From assembly GCF_005116445.1 (NCBI RefSeq), contig NZ_SWBQ01000003.1, positions 124,001 to 188,000 on the forward strand: a stretch of DNA of 64,000 bases. Reading direction: 5' to 3'. Each line of letters starts with the position of its first letter. Position 1 is the stretch's first letter. Shown here one piece after another: positions 35,202 to 44,003 of the stretch. The notes under the pieces are model-generated. The model saw only the letters and a program-made list of their open reading frames with translations. It was not told where the DNA came from and did no database searches. Both the position numbers and the translations under genes were made by a program. Source of the stretch: Pedobacter frigoris. Its GTDB lineage: Bacteria > Bacteroidota > Bacteroidia > Sphingobacteriales > Sphingobacteriaceae.

Positions 35202-38132
35202 TTACAACAAATCCAGCAAGTCTTTTTTACTGAGGGATTTAAAGATGGATTCTTCGGTTTTTATCAGATCGTTCGCAATTTCCTTTTTAGATTCCTGCAT
35301 CATCATGATCTTTTCCTCTACGGTATCCGGGCAAATGAGCCTGACGGCTACTACATTTTTCTTTTGTCCAATACGGTATGACCTGTCTATGGCCTGATTC
35401 TCCACCGCAGGATTCCACCATGGATCTACCAGGTAAACATAGTCTGCCTGTGTCAGGTTCAATCCCGTACCTCCTGCTTTCAGACTGATCAGAAAAACAC
35501 GGATTTCAGGATTGTTTTGAAAGGACTCCACTACAGTCTGTCTGTTTCTCGTTTGTCCGGTCAGGTACTCATAGCGCACATTTCTTGCCTGAAGTTCTTC
35601 CTTTATAAGATCCAACATGGTCACGAACTGAGAAAATATCAGAATTTTATGGTGTGGCGCTTTGCTTTCAATCTGCTCCATCAGCACATCCATTTTAGCC
35701 GAAGCATTCCCGTAAAACTTATCATTGTTAAGTAAAGCGGGTGAATTACAGATTTGCCTAAGTTTGGTGATACCTTTCAACACGTGCATACTGCTTTTAG
35801 CCAGTTCATCTTCTGATCGGCCCATTAAAAAGTCACGGATTTCTTCTCTTGCACTATCGTAAATCTCCCTCTGCTGCTCCCCCATCTCACAATAAATAAC
35901 GACTTCAGTCTTGTCGGGCAGTTCTTTCGCCACCTGTTCTTTTGTTCTCCTTAAGATAAAGGGATTGATTCTTTTTTGAAGTTCAGCAGCTCTTTTACTG
36001 TCCTTAAACTGGTCAATAGGCACTGAATAAATCTGTTTGAAATACTGCTTTGTTCCCAACAATCCCGGACAGGCAAAAGACAATTGACCATACAGATCAA
36101 AAGTATTGTTCTCTATAGGCGTACCGGTCAGCACAACTTTATTGCGCGACTGCAGCATACGAACTGCTTTATAACGTTGTGAATCAGGATTCTTTATAGT
36201 CTGAGATTCGTCTAAAAAAACATAATTAAACCTGTAACTTTTCAGAAAGCGTATATCTGCAAGTAAGGTACCGTATGAAGTGAGTATGATCTCATACTGA
36301 TCAAAATCATGCACCACTTTAGCCCTGTCAGCTCCATAAATCGTGCGTACCTTGATAGAAGGTGCAAATTTCTCTACTTCCTTCTGCCAGTTGAAAATCA
36401 GAGAAGCTGGCACTACAATCAGATTTGTATTATGTGCTGATTTATCGCGCTGACTGAGGATAAAAGCAATTACTTGTATGGTTTTACCCAGCCCCATATC
36501 ATCGGCAAGGCAAGCGCCAAAGTTAAACTCATCTAAAAAATTCAGCCAGTTCAGTCCTTCTTTCTGATACCCTCTTAATTCTGCATTCAACCCTTCAGGA
36601 ACAGCAATAGTTTCAATTTCCTTAAATGCATGCAATTTAGATTTGTAATGCATCAGTTGATTCCTAACCTGCTGATCAAGCACTTCATCTTCATACAACT
36701 CTTCTACTGCGCTATAGTTGATGTTTGGCGTACGTATTGTTTCCTCCACTACTTCTCCTGCGCCAAAATAGGCAGTAAACTTTTCAATCCATTCATCGGG
36801 CAAAATACCCATGGTACCATCATCCAATTGCACAAACTTGCTTTTGTTACGAATTGATTTGTGCAGATGTTTGAGGGCGACAGTTTCCTTATTGAACTTA
36901 ACCTTGATAGCTGTTTCAAACCAATCCATGCCGCTGTTGACCACAATTGAAATTTCTGCCCTGTAAGGATTTACAGGATTATTTTTCAGTTCATTGAAAC
37001 CGAGTATTGCAATTCCTTTGCTGCGCCAGGCTTCAAAAGCATCCAGAAACCACCCTGCATCCAAAAAATTCTTACGGTGCAGATAAAAACAATCGGCATG
37101 TTTCTGTTCAGGAAACTCCTCCATCTGTTCCATAAACTGGGGGTGCATTTTTGCAATAATGGTAATAAACTGAAGCTCTCTTTCTTCGTCGCGGGCCAGC
37201 GTAAACATCTTACCCAGTTTGTCCTTTGATTTAATCTGCTTTTGGGAGATCACAGGAATTTCAAGACTGCCATACTTCATAACAGGCGTGAGCAGCACAA
37301 AATCTTCCGACTCCGACAGATAAAGAATCAGTTCATTTTCCAAATCAAAACCTTGTTCTATGATCTGTTTTTTTGTTGCCCGCCTCAGATAAGAATAATT
37401 GATTTTGATCTTCTCCTCCAGTACAGAAAGAATATTTTCATAAAACTCCTCATATTCTTCCCTTTCCAAAACTATGGTATCATTCTGAAATTTAAAGAAA
37501 TCGATGACACTCAAAAAGTATGGATTATCAACAAGATAAAGATGGTTCTTTACCTGGATAAAATAATTGTACCTAAGCCTGATGCTTTCCAGTCCATAGG
37601 AATTGTCATCCAGCATCAGTTTACCTGAAATTTCAAAATGATCCGCTTTTTCATTCACAGAAAGAATCAGATCAGGCTTCAACGATTCCATTTTTGCAGG
37701 AAAAATTGAACTGGCGGTGATACTCGAAGCTATTTTTTCATCGTGCAGGTAAACCTCCAGATTCAGAGGATTACGCACAATAGCCTTCAGTGCATCCAGA
37801 TCAGACTCTGCCCTGCTTTCAGAGTAATTGTTTTTAAACCTGGAAACTCCGGTATAGAACTTTAATTCTTCCTGTTTGTCTGTCTTCCAGACCATATCCA
37901 GGGGATCAATAAACTTGAGCGGATTTTTAAGCTTCCCATTCTGGGCCACCTCAGCTTCTGCCAGCTCGATCACAAGATGACGGTAAAAGCGGTGCTGACT
38001 CAATATCAGCGCCGTTTTCGCAAGGACGACTCCACTTCCGGAAGGCAACTTAATTGTCTTATCAGCCTTTAAAATGGCATTAAGCCTGGTTAAGTCTAGT
38101 TTCCCTGAATTTCGTTCCTCTTTATCGTTCAT
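35202..38132 (-). CDS. SNF2-family DEAD/DEAH-box helicase
   Basis: 976 residues. The N-terminal 490 residues are a family-specific region without clear domains. The SNF2 ATPase follows: Walker A Asp-Asp-Met-Gly-Leu-Gly-Lys-Thr-Ile-Gln near 542, motif II Asp-Glu-Ser-Gln, motif III Leu-Thr-Gly-Thr-Pro-Ile-Glu-Asn. The helicase C half holds Ala-Gly-Gly-Thr-Gly-Leu-Asn-Leu and Arg-Ser-Tyr-Arg-Ile-Gly-Gln. Bacterial SNF2 proteins (RapA/HepA-like or of unknown role) act on DNA-protein complexes or RNA polymerase. It lies 48 bases after the SCO gene; no clear terminator is seen between them. Confidence 0.93.
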   Translation of the reverse strand: MNDKEERNSGKLDLTRLNAILKADKTIKLPSGSGVVLAKTALILSQHRFYRHLVIELAEAEVAQNGKLKNPLKFIDPLDMVWKTDKQEELKFYTGVSRFKNNYSESRAESDLDALKAIVRNPLNLEVYLHDEKIASSITASSIFPAKMESLKPDLILSVNEKADHFEISGKLMLDDNSYGLESIRLRYNYFIQVKNHLYLVDNPYFLSVIDFFKFQNDTIVLEREEYEEFYENILSVLEEKIKINYSYLRRATKKQIIEQGFDLENELILYLSESEDFVLLTPVMKYGSLEIPVISQKQIKSKDKLGKMFTLARDEERELQFITIIAKMHPQFMEQMEEFPEQKHADCFYLHRKNFLDAGWFLDAFEAWRSKGIAILGFNELKNNPVNPYRAEISIVVNSGMDWFETAIKVKFNKETVALKHLHKSIRNKSKFVQLDDGTMGILPDEWIEKFTAYFGAGEVVEETIRTPNINYSAVEELYEDEVLDQQVRNQLMHYKSKLHAFKEIETIAVPEGLNAELRGYQKEGLNWLNFLDEFNFGACLADDMGLGKTIQVIAFILSQRDKSAHNTNLIVVPASLIFNWQKEVEKFAPSIKVRTIYGADRAKVVHDFDQYEIILTSYGTLLADIRFLKSYRFNYVFLDESQTIKNPDSQRYKAVRMLQSRNKVVLTGTPIENNTFDLYGQLSFACPGLLGTKQYFKQIYSVPIDQFKDSKRAAELQKRINPFILRRTKEQVAKELPDKTEVVIYCEMGEQQREIYDSAREEIRDFLMGRSEDELAKSSMHVLKGITKLRQICNSPALLNNDKFYGNASAKMDVLMEQIESKAPHHKILIFSQFVTMLDLIKEELQARNVRYEYLTGQTRNRQTVVESFQNNPEIRVFLISLKAGGTGLNLTQADYVYLVDPWWNPAVENQAIDRSYRIGQKKNVVAVRLICPDTVEEKIMMMQESKKEIANDLIKTEESIFKSLSKKDLLDLL

Positions 38133-38180
38133 TGAATCTTTATCGGCAATTGATTACAGCGTCTAAAGATAATGAAACTC

Positions 38181-38813
38181 TCAATGCGTTCTAAGGAGAA
38201 TCTCCATATCCTTCATCAATTGCTCAACTTCATTATCAAGTGTACCATCATATGCACCTCTCATGCGCTTTTCCTTATCGATCAGGATCAGGTAGCCCTG
38301 GTGAACAAACCCTCCGGGTTCGTTTTTATCTTCCTGCGCAGAGACCAGGTAATTGCGTTCGGCCAGGGCATAAATCTCATCTCTCGTCCCCCAAAGATAT
38401 TCCCATTGTGTACCCTTGACACCAATTTTATCAGCATAAGCCTTCATTCTGGATGGCGTATCGTACTTCACATCAATGGTATGGGAGGCAAACTTAACTT
38501 CAGGATTATCCTTAAATTTCTGATAAACCTTTAAGAGGTTACGATGCATGGTCGGACAAATTGTAGGACACGAAGTAAAGAAGAAATCAGCGACATAAAT
38601 GGTACCGTCAAAGTCTTTTTCAGTAACCACTGCACTGTCCTGGTTAAATAATTTAAAAGCCGGGATCTTCCTAAAAACAGTGTCGGTAACGGTCCTGCCA
38701 TCCACTATCTTTTCTGCTGTTTCCATTTGTAGAAAAGGCAGCCTCTCCCTTTTTCCCCCACAGGATGAAAGCAGCATACCAGCTGTTAAACCTGCCAACA
38801 GTAGTCTTTTCAT
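38181..38813 (-). CDS. SCO1/SenC family copper chaperone (copper operon)
   Basis: 210 residues. Lipoprotein signal ending Leu-Ser-Ser-Cys, then a thioredoxin-fold domain with the copper-binding Cys-Pro-Thr-Ile-Cys-Pro and a distal His in Phe-Val-His-Gln-Gly-Tyr. SCO proteins deliver copper to, or reduce thiols at, the CuA or CuB site of respiratory oxidases. It is paralogous to the SCO at 47985: they share the Ile-Pro-Ala-Phe-Lys stretch, Thr-Met-His-Arg-Asn and the Asp-Lys-Glu-Lys-Arg end. It is last in the operon with the TonB receptor; its start overlaps the stop of the helical lipoprotein. Confidence 0.93.
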   Translation of the reverse strand: MKRLLLAGLTAGMLLSSCGGKRERLPFLQMETAEKIVDGRTVTDTVFRKIPAFKLFNQDSAVVTEKDFDGTIYVADFFFTSCPTICPTMHRNLLKVYQKFKDNPEVKFASHTIDVKYDTPSRMKAYADKIGVKGTQWEYLWGTRDEIYALAERNYLVSAQEDKNEPGGFVHQGYLILIDKEKRMRGAYDGTLDNEVEQLMKDMEILLRTH

Positions 38814-39247
38814 TACTTTTTAAATTTGGTCAGATACTCATTAGAGATTTTAATCTCCTGCTTATAAACACTGTCAATACCTGCTATCTTCTTCTTTTCA
38901 GCTTCGAAGTATTTCACTGCCTCTTCATTTGATTTGCCGGTAATGTCGGGCTCAAACTGATGCATCCAGTCATTCATTGCCTCCTCTGCTTTGATCAGTT
39001 CTGATTTAAGCGCATTCATCACACGCTGTTCTTTCAGCGTATCTACTTCAGGAAATGTTTCTTTTAATCCTTTAAGGTCTCTTAAAAGCGTATCCAATTT
39101 CATTTGGTTGCTGACTATGATTCCATGATCAGCCATCACAACATCATGAAATTTCATCACATCATCACGCACAACTTTATAATCAGTACCCTGCTGGCAT
39201 GCAATGAATGTTGCCACCACCAATAATATTCCAGTTATTTTTTTCAT
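38813..39247 (-). CDS. Small helical lipoprotein of the copper operon
   Basis: 144 residues with a lipoprotein signal (Phe-Ile-Ala-Cys). The rest is almost entirely alpha-helical and charged, with heptad-like Leu/Met spacing, a His in Lys-Phe-His-Asp-Val-Val-Met-Ala-Asp-His-Gly, and Met-Asn-Asp-Trp-Met-His near residue 92. I recognise no enzyme motif; similar proteins are sometimes named viral A-type inclusion proteins only because of the coiled coil. The His and Met residues and its position between the propeller and SCO genes make a periplasmic metal-handling role conceivable. Confidence 0.75.
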   Translation of the reverse strand: MKKITGILLVVATFIACQQGTDYKVVRDDVMKFHDVVMADHGIIVSNQMKLDTLLRDLKGLKETFPEVDTLKEQRVMNALKSELIKAEEAMNDWMHQFEPDITGKSNEEAVKYFEAEKKKIAGIDSVYKQEIKISNEYLTKFKK

Positions 39248-39274
39248 CTGTATAAAATTATTTTAAAATTCTTT

Positions 39275-40558
39275 CTATAGGTGATTTACTACAGTATAAT
39301 AGATTTCAGAGCCCTTATGGCCTTCTCTGACCCAGGCAACAAGCAATCCATTCCCGGTTTCAGTTAAAACAGCATGGTTATCCGAAAGTTCTCCATTCGT
39401 TAGTGCCGTTGAACTTTTTACTTCACCGTTGGATACAATTTTAAGAACCACCCGGGCAGATGCCGCAGGCCCTTGGCTCATCTTCATTCCTCCACCGGAA
39501 TGATCCATTTTCATATTGTGTTCAGGCTCCGTTGTTGCCAGCTCTTCAAACACCATAGCTACCTTACCATTTTTAAGTGCAATCATCTGAGGATGCCTTC
39601 CTGAATTACTGATGAGTTTCCTGTTGTTAAAATCACCACCCAAGCCTTTTGAATTTGTGTAATACAATCCGGCGCCACCACCGGCGGTAAACCACAAGGC
39701 ATTCATACCGGCCTGTGTGCGGGCCATGGTTGGACCTGAATGCGGACACCCGTCTATCTCCCAGTTGTCATTACTAATTGTCTTTGGTGTGGTAAAGCTC
39801 TTTCCACTGTCTTTGGAAAGCTTGTATACCATATCTCTTACTTGTTTACCTGAAAGTGCAGACGGGTACATGATATTTCGGTAAGCCAGGTGCAGATTGC
39901 CGTCTTTATCTGTAAAAAGATCCGTACGGCAACATTCGCAGGTCCCTTTCTCCAAACAGCTATCCAATCCGAACCCTTTCCCTTTTTCTGTATGTGAAAA
40001 GAACAGGGCTGAACCTTTGATTTCCTTAGCATCCCTGCCATCCAGCCATATAGCCGCAACTTCTCCATCCTTTAAAACTGCTATATCAAAAAAACTGCGT
40101 CCATAAGCATGAGACGTATCAGAATGAAGGTATTGTGCTTTAGTCCACGTCTTTCCTGCATCACCGGAGGTACTGTAATAAATGGCACCGGCAAAAGGAT
40201 TCTTTTCCTTAGGAAAACGTTTAGCAAAAAGGGCAACTATGGTACCGTCAGACTTAAATGCCACCTTAGCCATGCTTTCAGCAGAGTTACTGCTGCCGGC
40301 CGAAGCGGGGACAGTAACCGGCTGACTAAAAGTTTTGGTTTGCACATTGTAAACAGCATATTTTAGACGAAACAGTGAATCTTTACCATCCTGTTCAGTC
40401 CAGCAAAGTACCGGATTTCCTTTATTGTCATTTGTAAAATACGGTCCTGCAGCTGTCGCACCTGCTATACTCACCTGAGTCGGCAATGCCTGCTTCTCTG
40501 TTGTACAGGAAGTCAGGAAACCTGCCGCTGCAATTAGTGTTATAAATATGCGTTTCAT
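39275..40558 (-). CDS. BNR-repeat (sialidase-like) propeller lipoprotein with CxCC and Met/His motifs
   Basis: 427 residues. Lipoprotein signal ending Leu-Thr-Ser-Cys18. The body is a sialidase-type beta-propeller with Asp-box repeats (Ser-Gly-Asp-Ala-Gly-Lys-Thr-Trp near 131; Ser-Lys-Asp-Ser-Gly-Lys-Ser-Phe near 248). It lacks convincing sialidase catalytic residues. Unusual Cys are Cys201 and Cys207-x-Cys209-Cys210, plus Cys271-Pro-His273. A Met/His-rich loop at 347-360 has the order His, Met, Met, His, Met, Met, a pattern of copper-binding proteins. It lies one base after the TonB receptor gene and just upstream of the helical lipoprotein and SCO genes. Copper binding is inferred from motif and context. 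Confidence 0.8.
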   Translation of the reverse strand: MKRIFITLIAAAGFLTSCTTEKQALPTQVSIAGATAAGPYFTNDNKGNPVLCWTEQDGKDSLFRLKYAVYNVQTKTFSQPVTVPASAGSSNSAESMAKVAFKSDGTIVALFAKRFPKEKNPFAGAIYYSTSGDAGKTWTKAQYLHSDTSHAYGRSFFDIAVLKDGEVAAIWLDGRDAKEIKGSALFFSHTEKGKGFGLDSCLEKGTCECCRTDLFTDKDGNLHLAYRNIMYPSALSGKQVRDMVYKLSKDSGKSFTTPKTISNDNWEIDGCPHSGPTMARTQAGMNALWFTAGGGAGLYYTNSKGLGGDFNNRKLISNSGRHPQMIALKNGKVAMVFEELATTEPEHNMKMDHSGGGMKMSQGPAASARVVLKIVSNGEVKSSTALTNGELSDNHAVLTETGNGLLVAWVREGHKGSEIYYTVVNHL

Positions 40559-42865
40559 TTAAAATATATATTTAAGGTTTAAACCTCCGTAGCCATTTCT
40601 TTTTGGAGAAGGGCTGTAGTAAGGCGATTGTGCTCCATTGTAACCCACTGCGTTCAGCGAGACGATTGAACTGTAGCTTTCATCAAGAATGTTATCCAGC
40701 CCGGCGTATACATTCACCTCCAGACATTTGACCAATTGCTTTTTATAGCCAATTTTGGCGTTCAACACCTGATAGGCATCATTAAATGCAGTATTCGCAT
40801 CATTCAGAGGTAGTTTGTCGCTAAAGAAATAATTACCATAAAAATAGACACCTACCTTGGTTTCCACATCTACTCCAGCATTGAGCACCCAGGGAGCAAC
40901 ACCAGTCAACTTGTTATCATCGTGTGTTGCAGTAACCCTATTCTGTGCATTTAAAATTTTGTAATCTTTAAACTTAAAATCAGAATAAGTAACCGCAGCA
41001 AAAGGACGCAAGCTAACAATCTCACGCTGATCTTCTTCTTTGAAAAGTTGATAAGAAAGCGCTAGTTCTACACCACCATGACTTGTTTTACCAGCATTAT
41101 TATAAATCGTAATGCCCTGCTGCACAGATTGCGCAATCAGTTCTCCTTTCATGTCTAGTTTAAACACAGCCAGATCATAAGCTAGGCGCGACTTAAGCAA
41201 ATTTCCTTTGGCATTTACCTCATAGTTCCAGCCCTTTTCAGCCTGGAGTACAGGATTGATGGAACCATCTACATTTTTTATTTCTGAACTTGAGGGAGGA
41301 GAGAATCCTGAACTCACGCTGGCATGCAGACTAAGTGCCTCACTGAAATTATGACTCAGTGCAATACGTGGGCTTGCCTGGGGGTCGAAGTTCTTCACAC
41401 CCATCTGGTTTGTCCTCAGATAATCCTTTACATCATAATTCAAACTATTGTAGCTTAATCCTAAAGTAAGTGTGGTTTTTGAACCCAATGAAGTTTCCGA
41501 CTGATAAAACAGGGAGTAATTCGTATTTCGGTAGTCTACGTTTGCATTCATCGTCCCCTCCGTACCTTTATTGTTGACGTATTGTGAACCTTTGGTCAGT
41601 CCTTCGTTGAATTCTGCGCCAATTGCAAAACGGGTTGGTAGCAGCTCAAATTCAGGATCATAACTGAAGCGGGTTCTTCCGCCATAACTTTGATGAAAGT
41701 TACGGATGTAAGCATATGGAAGCGGATGATTCAGATCGTAGAAGTACGTAAACGCACTCGTGCTATTGGAAAACTGATCATTGAAATGGTATTGCTGACC
41801 AAGGCCAATTCTTGTCCAGGTCTGATACCTGCCTGCAGCTTTATCCAGATTGGTGGCATTAGCCTGCAATGGATCAGCATTTACCTGATCAAGGGTTAAA
41901 GAACCAGGGATCTGTGAATACTGTGTGGTTCTGTTCAGCAATAAAGTAATGATACGCTTATTACTTGGAAAAAGCTGAAAATTACCTGTAAGAAACCTCC
42001 GCATATCCTTGCTGTGTTCGCGGTAACCCTCATATTCCTGCCAGCCATAAGAAACATAACTATTTACTTTATCACCGCCGCTGCGGTAAGTAGTCGCGAG
42101 TCTGTGCAGACCATAAGCTCCGATCAGGCCAGACGCTTCGATGCTCTGTTCCTGGTAAGGGGACCGCTGCATCTGAAAGTTGATTACCCCTCCTGTACCC
42201 GCACCATAAATACTTGATGCAGGACCCTTGATCACTTCAGCCCTGCCTATGCTGTTCACATCAAGGGCTTCTATCCTGGTGGTTCCATCTGCTTCTGTTA
42301 CCGGAATCTCATTTACATAGATCTTTACATTTCTGATACCATAAGAGGCGCGAACGCCATTTCCACGAATAGAGATACGTGCCTCAGAAAGCGTACTTTG
42401 ATCCATTCGCACTCCCGGAATGCTGTTGAGGGCGGGCTGCAGGGAAACTGCACTGCCACGATTAATATCCTTTGCTGTGAGTAAAGCGACAGATCCTGCC
42501 GTCTCCTTACTCGTCTTATTTGCACTAAGTCCTGATACACGCACTTCATTGAGACGAACAGCATCAACTTCCAGTTGTACATTCAGTTCGTTATCAACAG
42601 ATTGCATCCTAACGATCTGGTTTTTATATCCTGCAAGTGAAACATTCACTTTACCTTCCAGCTGATCTGCATTGATCTCAAAAAAACCTTTAGCATCTGA
42701 TCTGCCAATCTGCTGCCCATCGAGCGTAAGCAGCAACACTCCAGCCAGTGGTTGCTTGGTCTGGGAATCATATATATGGCCTTTCAAAGCCTTTGCCTGG
42801 GCCATGCCCTGCAAAAAGCAGCACATCAGGCCAATAGATAGTATTAAATATCTGTATGGGTTCAT
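40559..42865 (-). CDS. TonB-dependent receptor (candidate copper receptor)
   Basis: 768 residues from the ATG at 42863-42865, which gives a clean signal peptide ending Gln-Gly-Met-Ala-Gln-Ala; the frame extends to 42928 but that would bury the signal. A carboxypeptidase-like domain (Leu-Lys-Gly-His-Ile-Tyr-Asp-Ser) occupies about 25-110. The plug follows, with Ile-Arg-Gly-Asn-Gly and Val-Ile-Lys-Gly-Pro-Ala-Ser-Ser-Ile-Tyr-Gly-Ala-Gly-Thr-Gly-Gly-Val, then a 22-strand-type barrel ending in Phe. No SusD partner is adjacent, so it is not a glycan locus. Operon partners (Cys-rich small protein, CxCC propeller, SCO) point to copper or a copper chelate as substrate; this is inference. Confidence 0.9.
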   Translation of the reverse strand: MNPYRYLILSIGLMCCFLQGMAQAKALKGHIYDSQTKQPLAGVLLLTLDGQQIGRSDAKGFFEINADQLEGKVNVSLAGYKNQIVRMQSVDNELNVQLEVDAVRLNEVRVSGLSANKTSKETAGSVALLTAKDINRGSAVSLQPALNSIPGVRMDQSTLSEARISIRGNGVRASYGIRNVKIYVNEIPVTEADGTTRIEALDVNSIGRAEVIKGPASSIYGAGTGGVINFQMQRSPYQEQSIEASGLIGAYGLHRLATTYRSGGDKVNSYVSYGWQEYEGYREHSKDMRRFLTGNFQLFPSNKRIITLLLNRTTQYSQIPGSLTLDQVNADPLQANATNLDKAAGRYQTWTRIGLGQQYHFNDQFSNSTSAFTYFYDLNHPLPYAYIRNFHQSYGGRTRFSYDPEFELLPTRFAIGAEFNEGLTKGSQYVNNKGTEGTMNANVDYRNTNYSLFYQSETSLGSKTTLTLGLSYNSLNYDVKDYLRTNQMGVKNFDPQASPRIALSHNFSEALSLHASVSSGFSPPSSSEIKNVDGSINPVLQAEKGWNYEVNAKGNLLKSRLAYDLAVFKLDMKGELIAQSVQQGITIYNNAGKTSHGGVELALSYQLFKEEDQREIVSLRPFAAVTYSDFKFKDYKILNAQNRVTATHDDNKLTGVAPWVLNAGVDVETKVGVYFYGNYFFSDKLPLNDANTAFNDAYQVLNAKIGYKKQLVKCLEVNVYAGLDNILDESYSSIVSLNAVGYNGAQSPYYSPSPKRNGYGGLNLKYIF

Positions 42866-42944
42866 TAAAATTATATTTTTTACATAAGAATCTACCGCAT
42901 CAGAAAAACCTGACGGGACATTTATCACGATAAAAGTTACTTTC

Positions 42945-43093
42945 AGCCATTCGTTTGGCTAAAATTTTACCTTCTCAGAGGAAATTTAGACCATTCGTTC
43001 GGCTAAAATTTACCTTCTCAGAAGAGACATAGGAATCATTGCGCTTCTTCAGCGCATTTATTCCAGTCTCTGAAGAGAACGGTCAATTTTACT
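42945..43093. repeat. Hairpin repeat copy A with a duplicated left arm
   Basis: Positions 43004-43093 form a 90-bp imperfect inverted repeat: outer arms TAAAATT/AATTTTA, middle GAGAC/GTCTC, inner GGAAT/ATTCC and TGCGCT/AGCGCA around a TCTTC loop. The same element recurs at 43907-43997. A partial extra copy of its left arm (CCATTCGTTTGGCTAAAATT and on to CTCAGAGGA) lies directly before it at 42947-42982, 44 bases out of register. The 3' edge covers the stop codon of the small Cys-rich gene. Confidence 0.88.
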
Positions 43094-43454
43094 GTGGCGG
43101 ATGAAATATAGAATTCTTAATACTCTGCGGCATTCCTGTAGAAAAAGGAACATGAAGATTGATTTCCGCAAAGGCATACTGTTTAAACACCAATGGCTTT
43201 ACTACCAGCGCATCCTGTATTTGTGTTTTTTGTGATTGGCGCTCCTGTTTTTGTTCTTTGTCCTGTGCCTGCTTTAATTTTTTCATTAAATAGCACTTTC
43301 CATTACAATGCATTTCAGGCTTATCTTTGTTTTCACAAAGTTCTTTGGCGATATAATTCTGATTCGCCTCAAAACCCAAAAACACCAATAAGCTTGAACA
43401 ATTTGCCGACAGCAAACTGAACAAAAGTAATATGGATATAGGTTTCAACAGCAT
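43089..43454 (-). CDS. Small membrane-associated Cys-rich protein, first gene of the copper operon
   Basis: 121 residues from the ATG at 43452-43454. A longer frame begins at 43481, but the perfect -7 element at 43463-43470 excludes it. One N-terminal hydrophobic segment (about 1-26) is followed by Phe-Glu-Ala-Asn-Gln-Asn-Tyr-Ile-Ala-Lys-Glu-Leu-Cys-Glu-Asn and then Met-His-Cys-Asn-Gly-Lys-Cys-Tyr-Leu-Met-Lys-Lys. I have seen this type as a conserved unnamed Bacteroidota protein. The three Cys with adjacent Met and His make a good soft-metal site. A Gln/Lys-rich coil follows. No function is established; the operon suggests copper. Confidence 0.72.
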   Translation of the reverse strand: MLLKPISILLLFSLLSANCSSLLVFLGFEANQNYIAKELCENKDKPEMHCNGKCYLMKKLKQAQDKEQKQERQSQKTQIQDALVVKPLVFKQYAFAEINLHVPFSTGMPQSIKNSIFHPPQ

Positions 43455-43462
43455 TTCTGGCG

Positions 43463-43470
43463 CAAAGATA
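43463..43470 (-). promoter_or_regulatory. Promoter -7 element of the copper operon
   Basis: TATCTTTG on the minus strand is a perfect TAnnTTTG. The predicted start site (near 43456) is only about two bases before the ATG at 43454, so the message could be essentially leaderless. The element lies right after the terminator of the thioesterase gene. Confidence 0.5.
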
Positions 43471-43471
43471 T

Positions 43472-43498
43472 AAAAAAGCAAGTCTGAAGACCTGCTTT
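43472..43498 (-). terminator. Rho-independent terminator after the thioesterase gene
   Basis: On the minus strand AAAGCAGGTCT (43498-43488) pairs with AGACTTGCTTT (43485-43475), one G-T pair, two-base loop, followed by six T. It separates the thioesterase transcript from the copper operon. Confidence 0.8.
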
Positions 43499-43507
43499 AG
43501 AATGATT

Positions 43508-43894
43508 TTATTTAATGATGGATACCGGCTTTTTATTTTCGTCGATGGCTACAAATGAAAATTCTCCGGTTACAGCCTTTTCCCGCTCCTCGGAATACAT
43601 TTGTTCCACATAAATCTCTACTTTAACCTTCATACTTGTATTACCAATATGACTTACTACACCTACTAGTTCCACAATAGTTCCGGCAGGTATAGGTCTG
43701 TTAAAGTCTATCCGGTCGCTGCTTACCGTCACCATGCGCTGTCTGCTAAACCTTGTAGCAGTAATGAATGCTACTTCATCCATCATATGCATTGCAGTAC
43801 CGCCAAATAAGGTATCGTAATGATTAGTAGTATTCGGAAACACCGCCTTAAATATCCGCGTTTCCGAGTTCTTAATTTTATCTTCTATAGTCAT
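43508..43894 (-). CDS. Acyl-CoA thioesterase, hotdog fold (YciA-like)
   Basis: 128 residues with the hotdog-fold pattern of acyl-CoA thioesterases: Asn-His-Tyr-Asp-Thr-Leu-Phe-Gly-Gly-Thr-Ala-Met-His-Met-Met-Asp-Glu, carrying the catalytic Asp, then Asp-Arg-Ile-Asp-Phe-Asn-Arg-Pro-Ile and Phe-Val-Ala-Ile-Asp-Glu at the end. It hydrolyses acyl-CoA; chain preference cannot be read. It is downstream of fabH on the same strand with hairpin repeat copy B between them, and ends at a strong terminator. Confidence 0.88.
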   Translation of the reverse strand: MTIEDKIKNSETRIFKAVFPNTTNHYDTLFGGTAMHMMDEVAFITATRFSRQRMVTVSSDRIDFNRPIPAGTIVELVGVVSHIGNTSMKVKVEIYVEQMYSEEREKAVTGEFSFVAIDENKKPVSIIK

Positions 43895-43906
43895 TTGTAT
43901 CTATAC

Positions 43907-43997
43907 TAAAAATTTACCTTCTCAGAGGCGACATAGGAATCATTGCGCTTCTTCAGCGCATTTATTCCAGTCGCTGAAGAGAACGGTCAATTTTACT
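43907..43997. repeat. Hairpin repeat copy B
   Basis: 91-bp near-identical copy of the element at 43004-43093. The middle stem reads GCGAC/GTCGC here against GAGAC/GTCTC in copy A, a change on both sides that keeps pairing. The inner TGCGCT/AGCGCA stem is identical. It lies seven bases past the fabH stop codon and before the thioesterase ATG, so it would fold in the intercistronic RNA. Confidence 0.88.
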
Positions 43998-44003
43998 CTT
44001 ACG

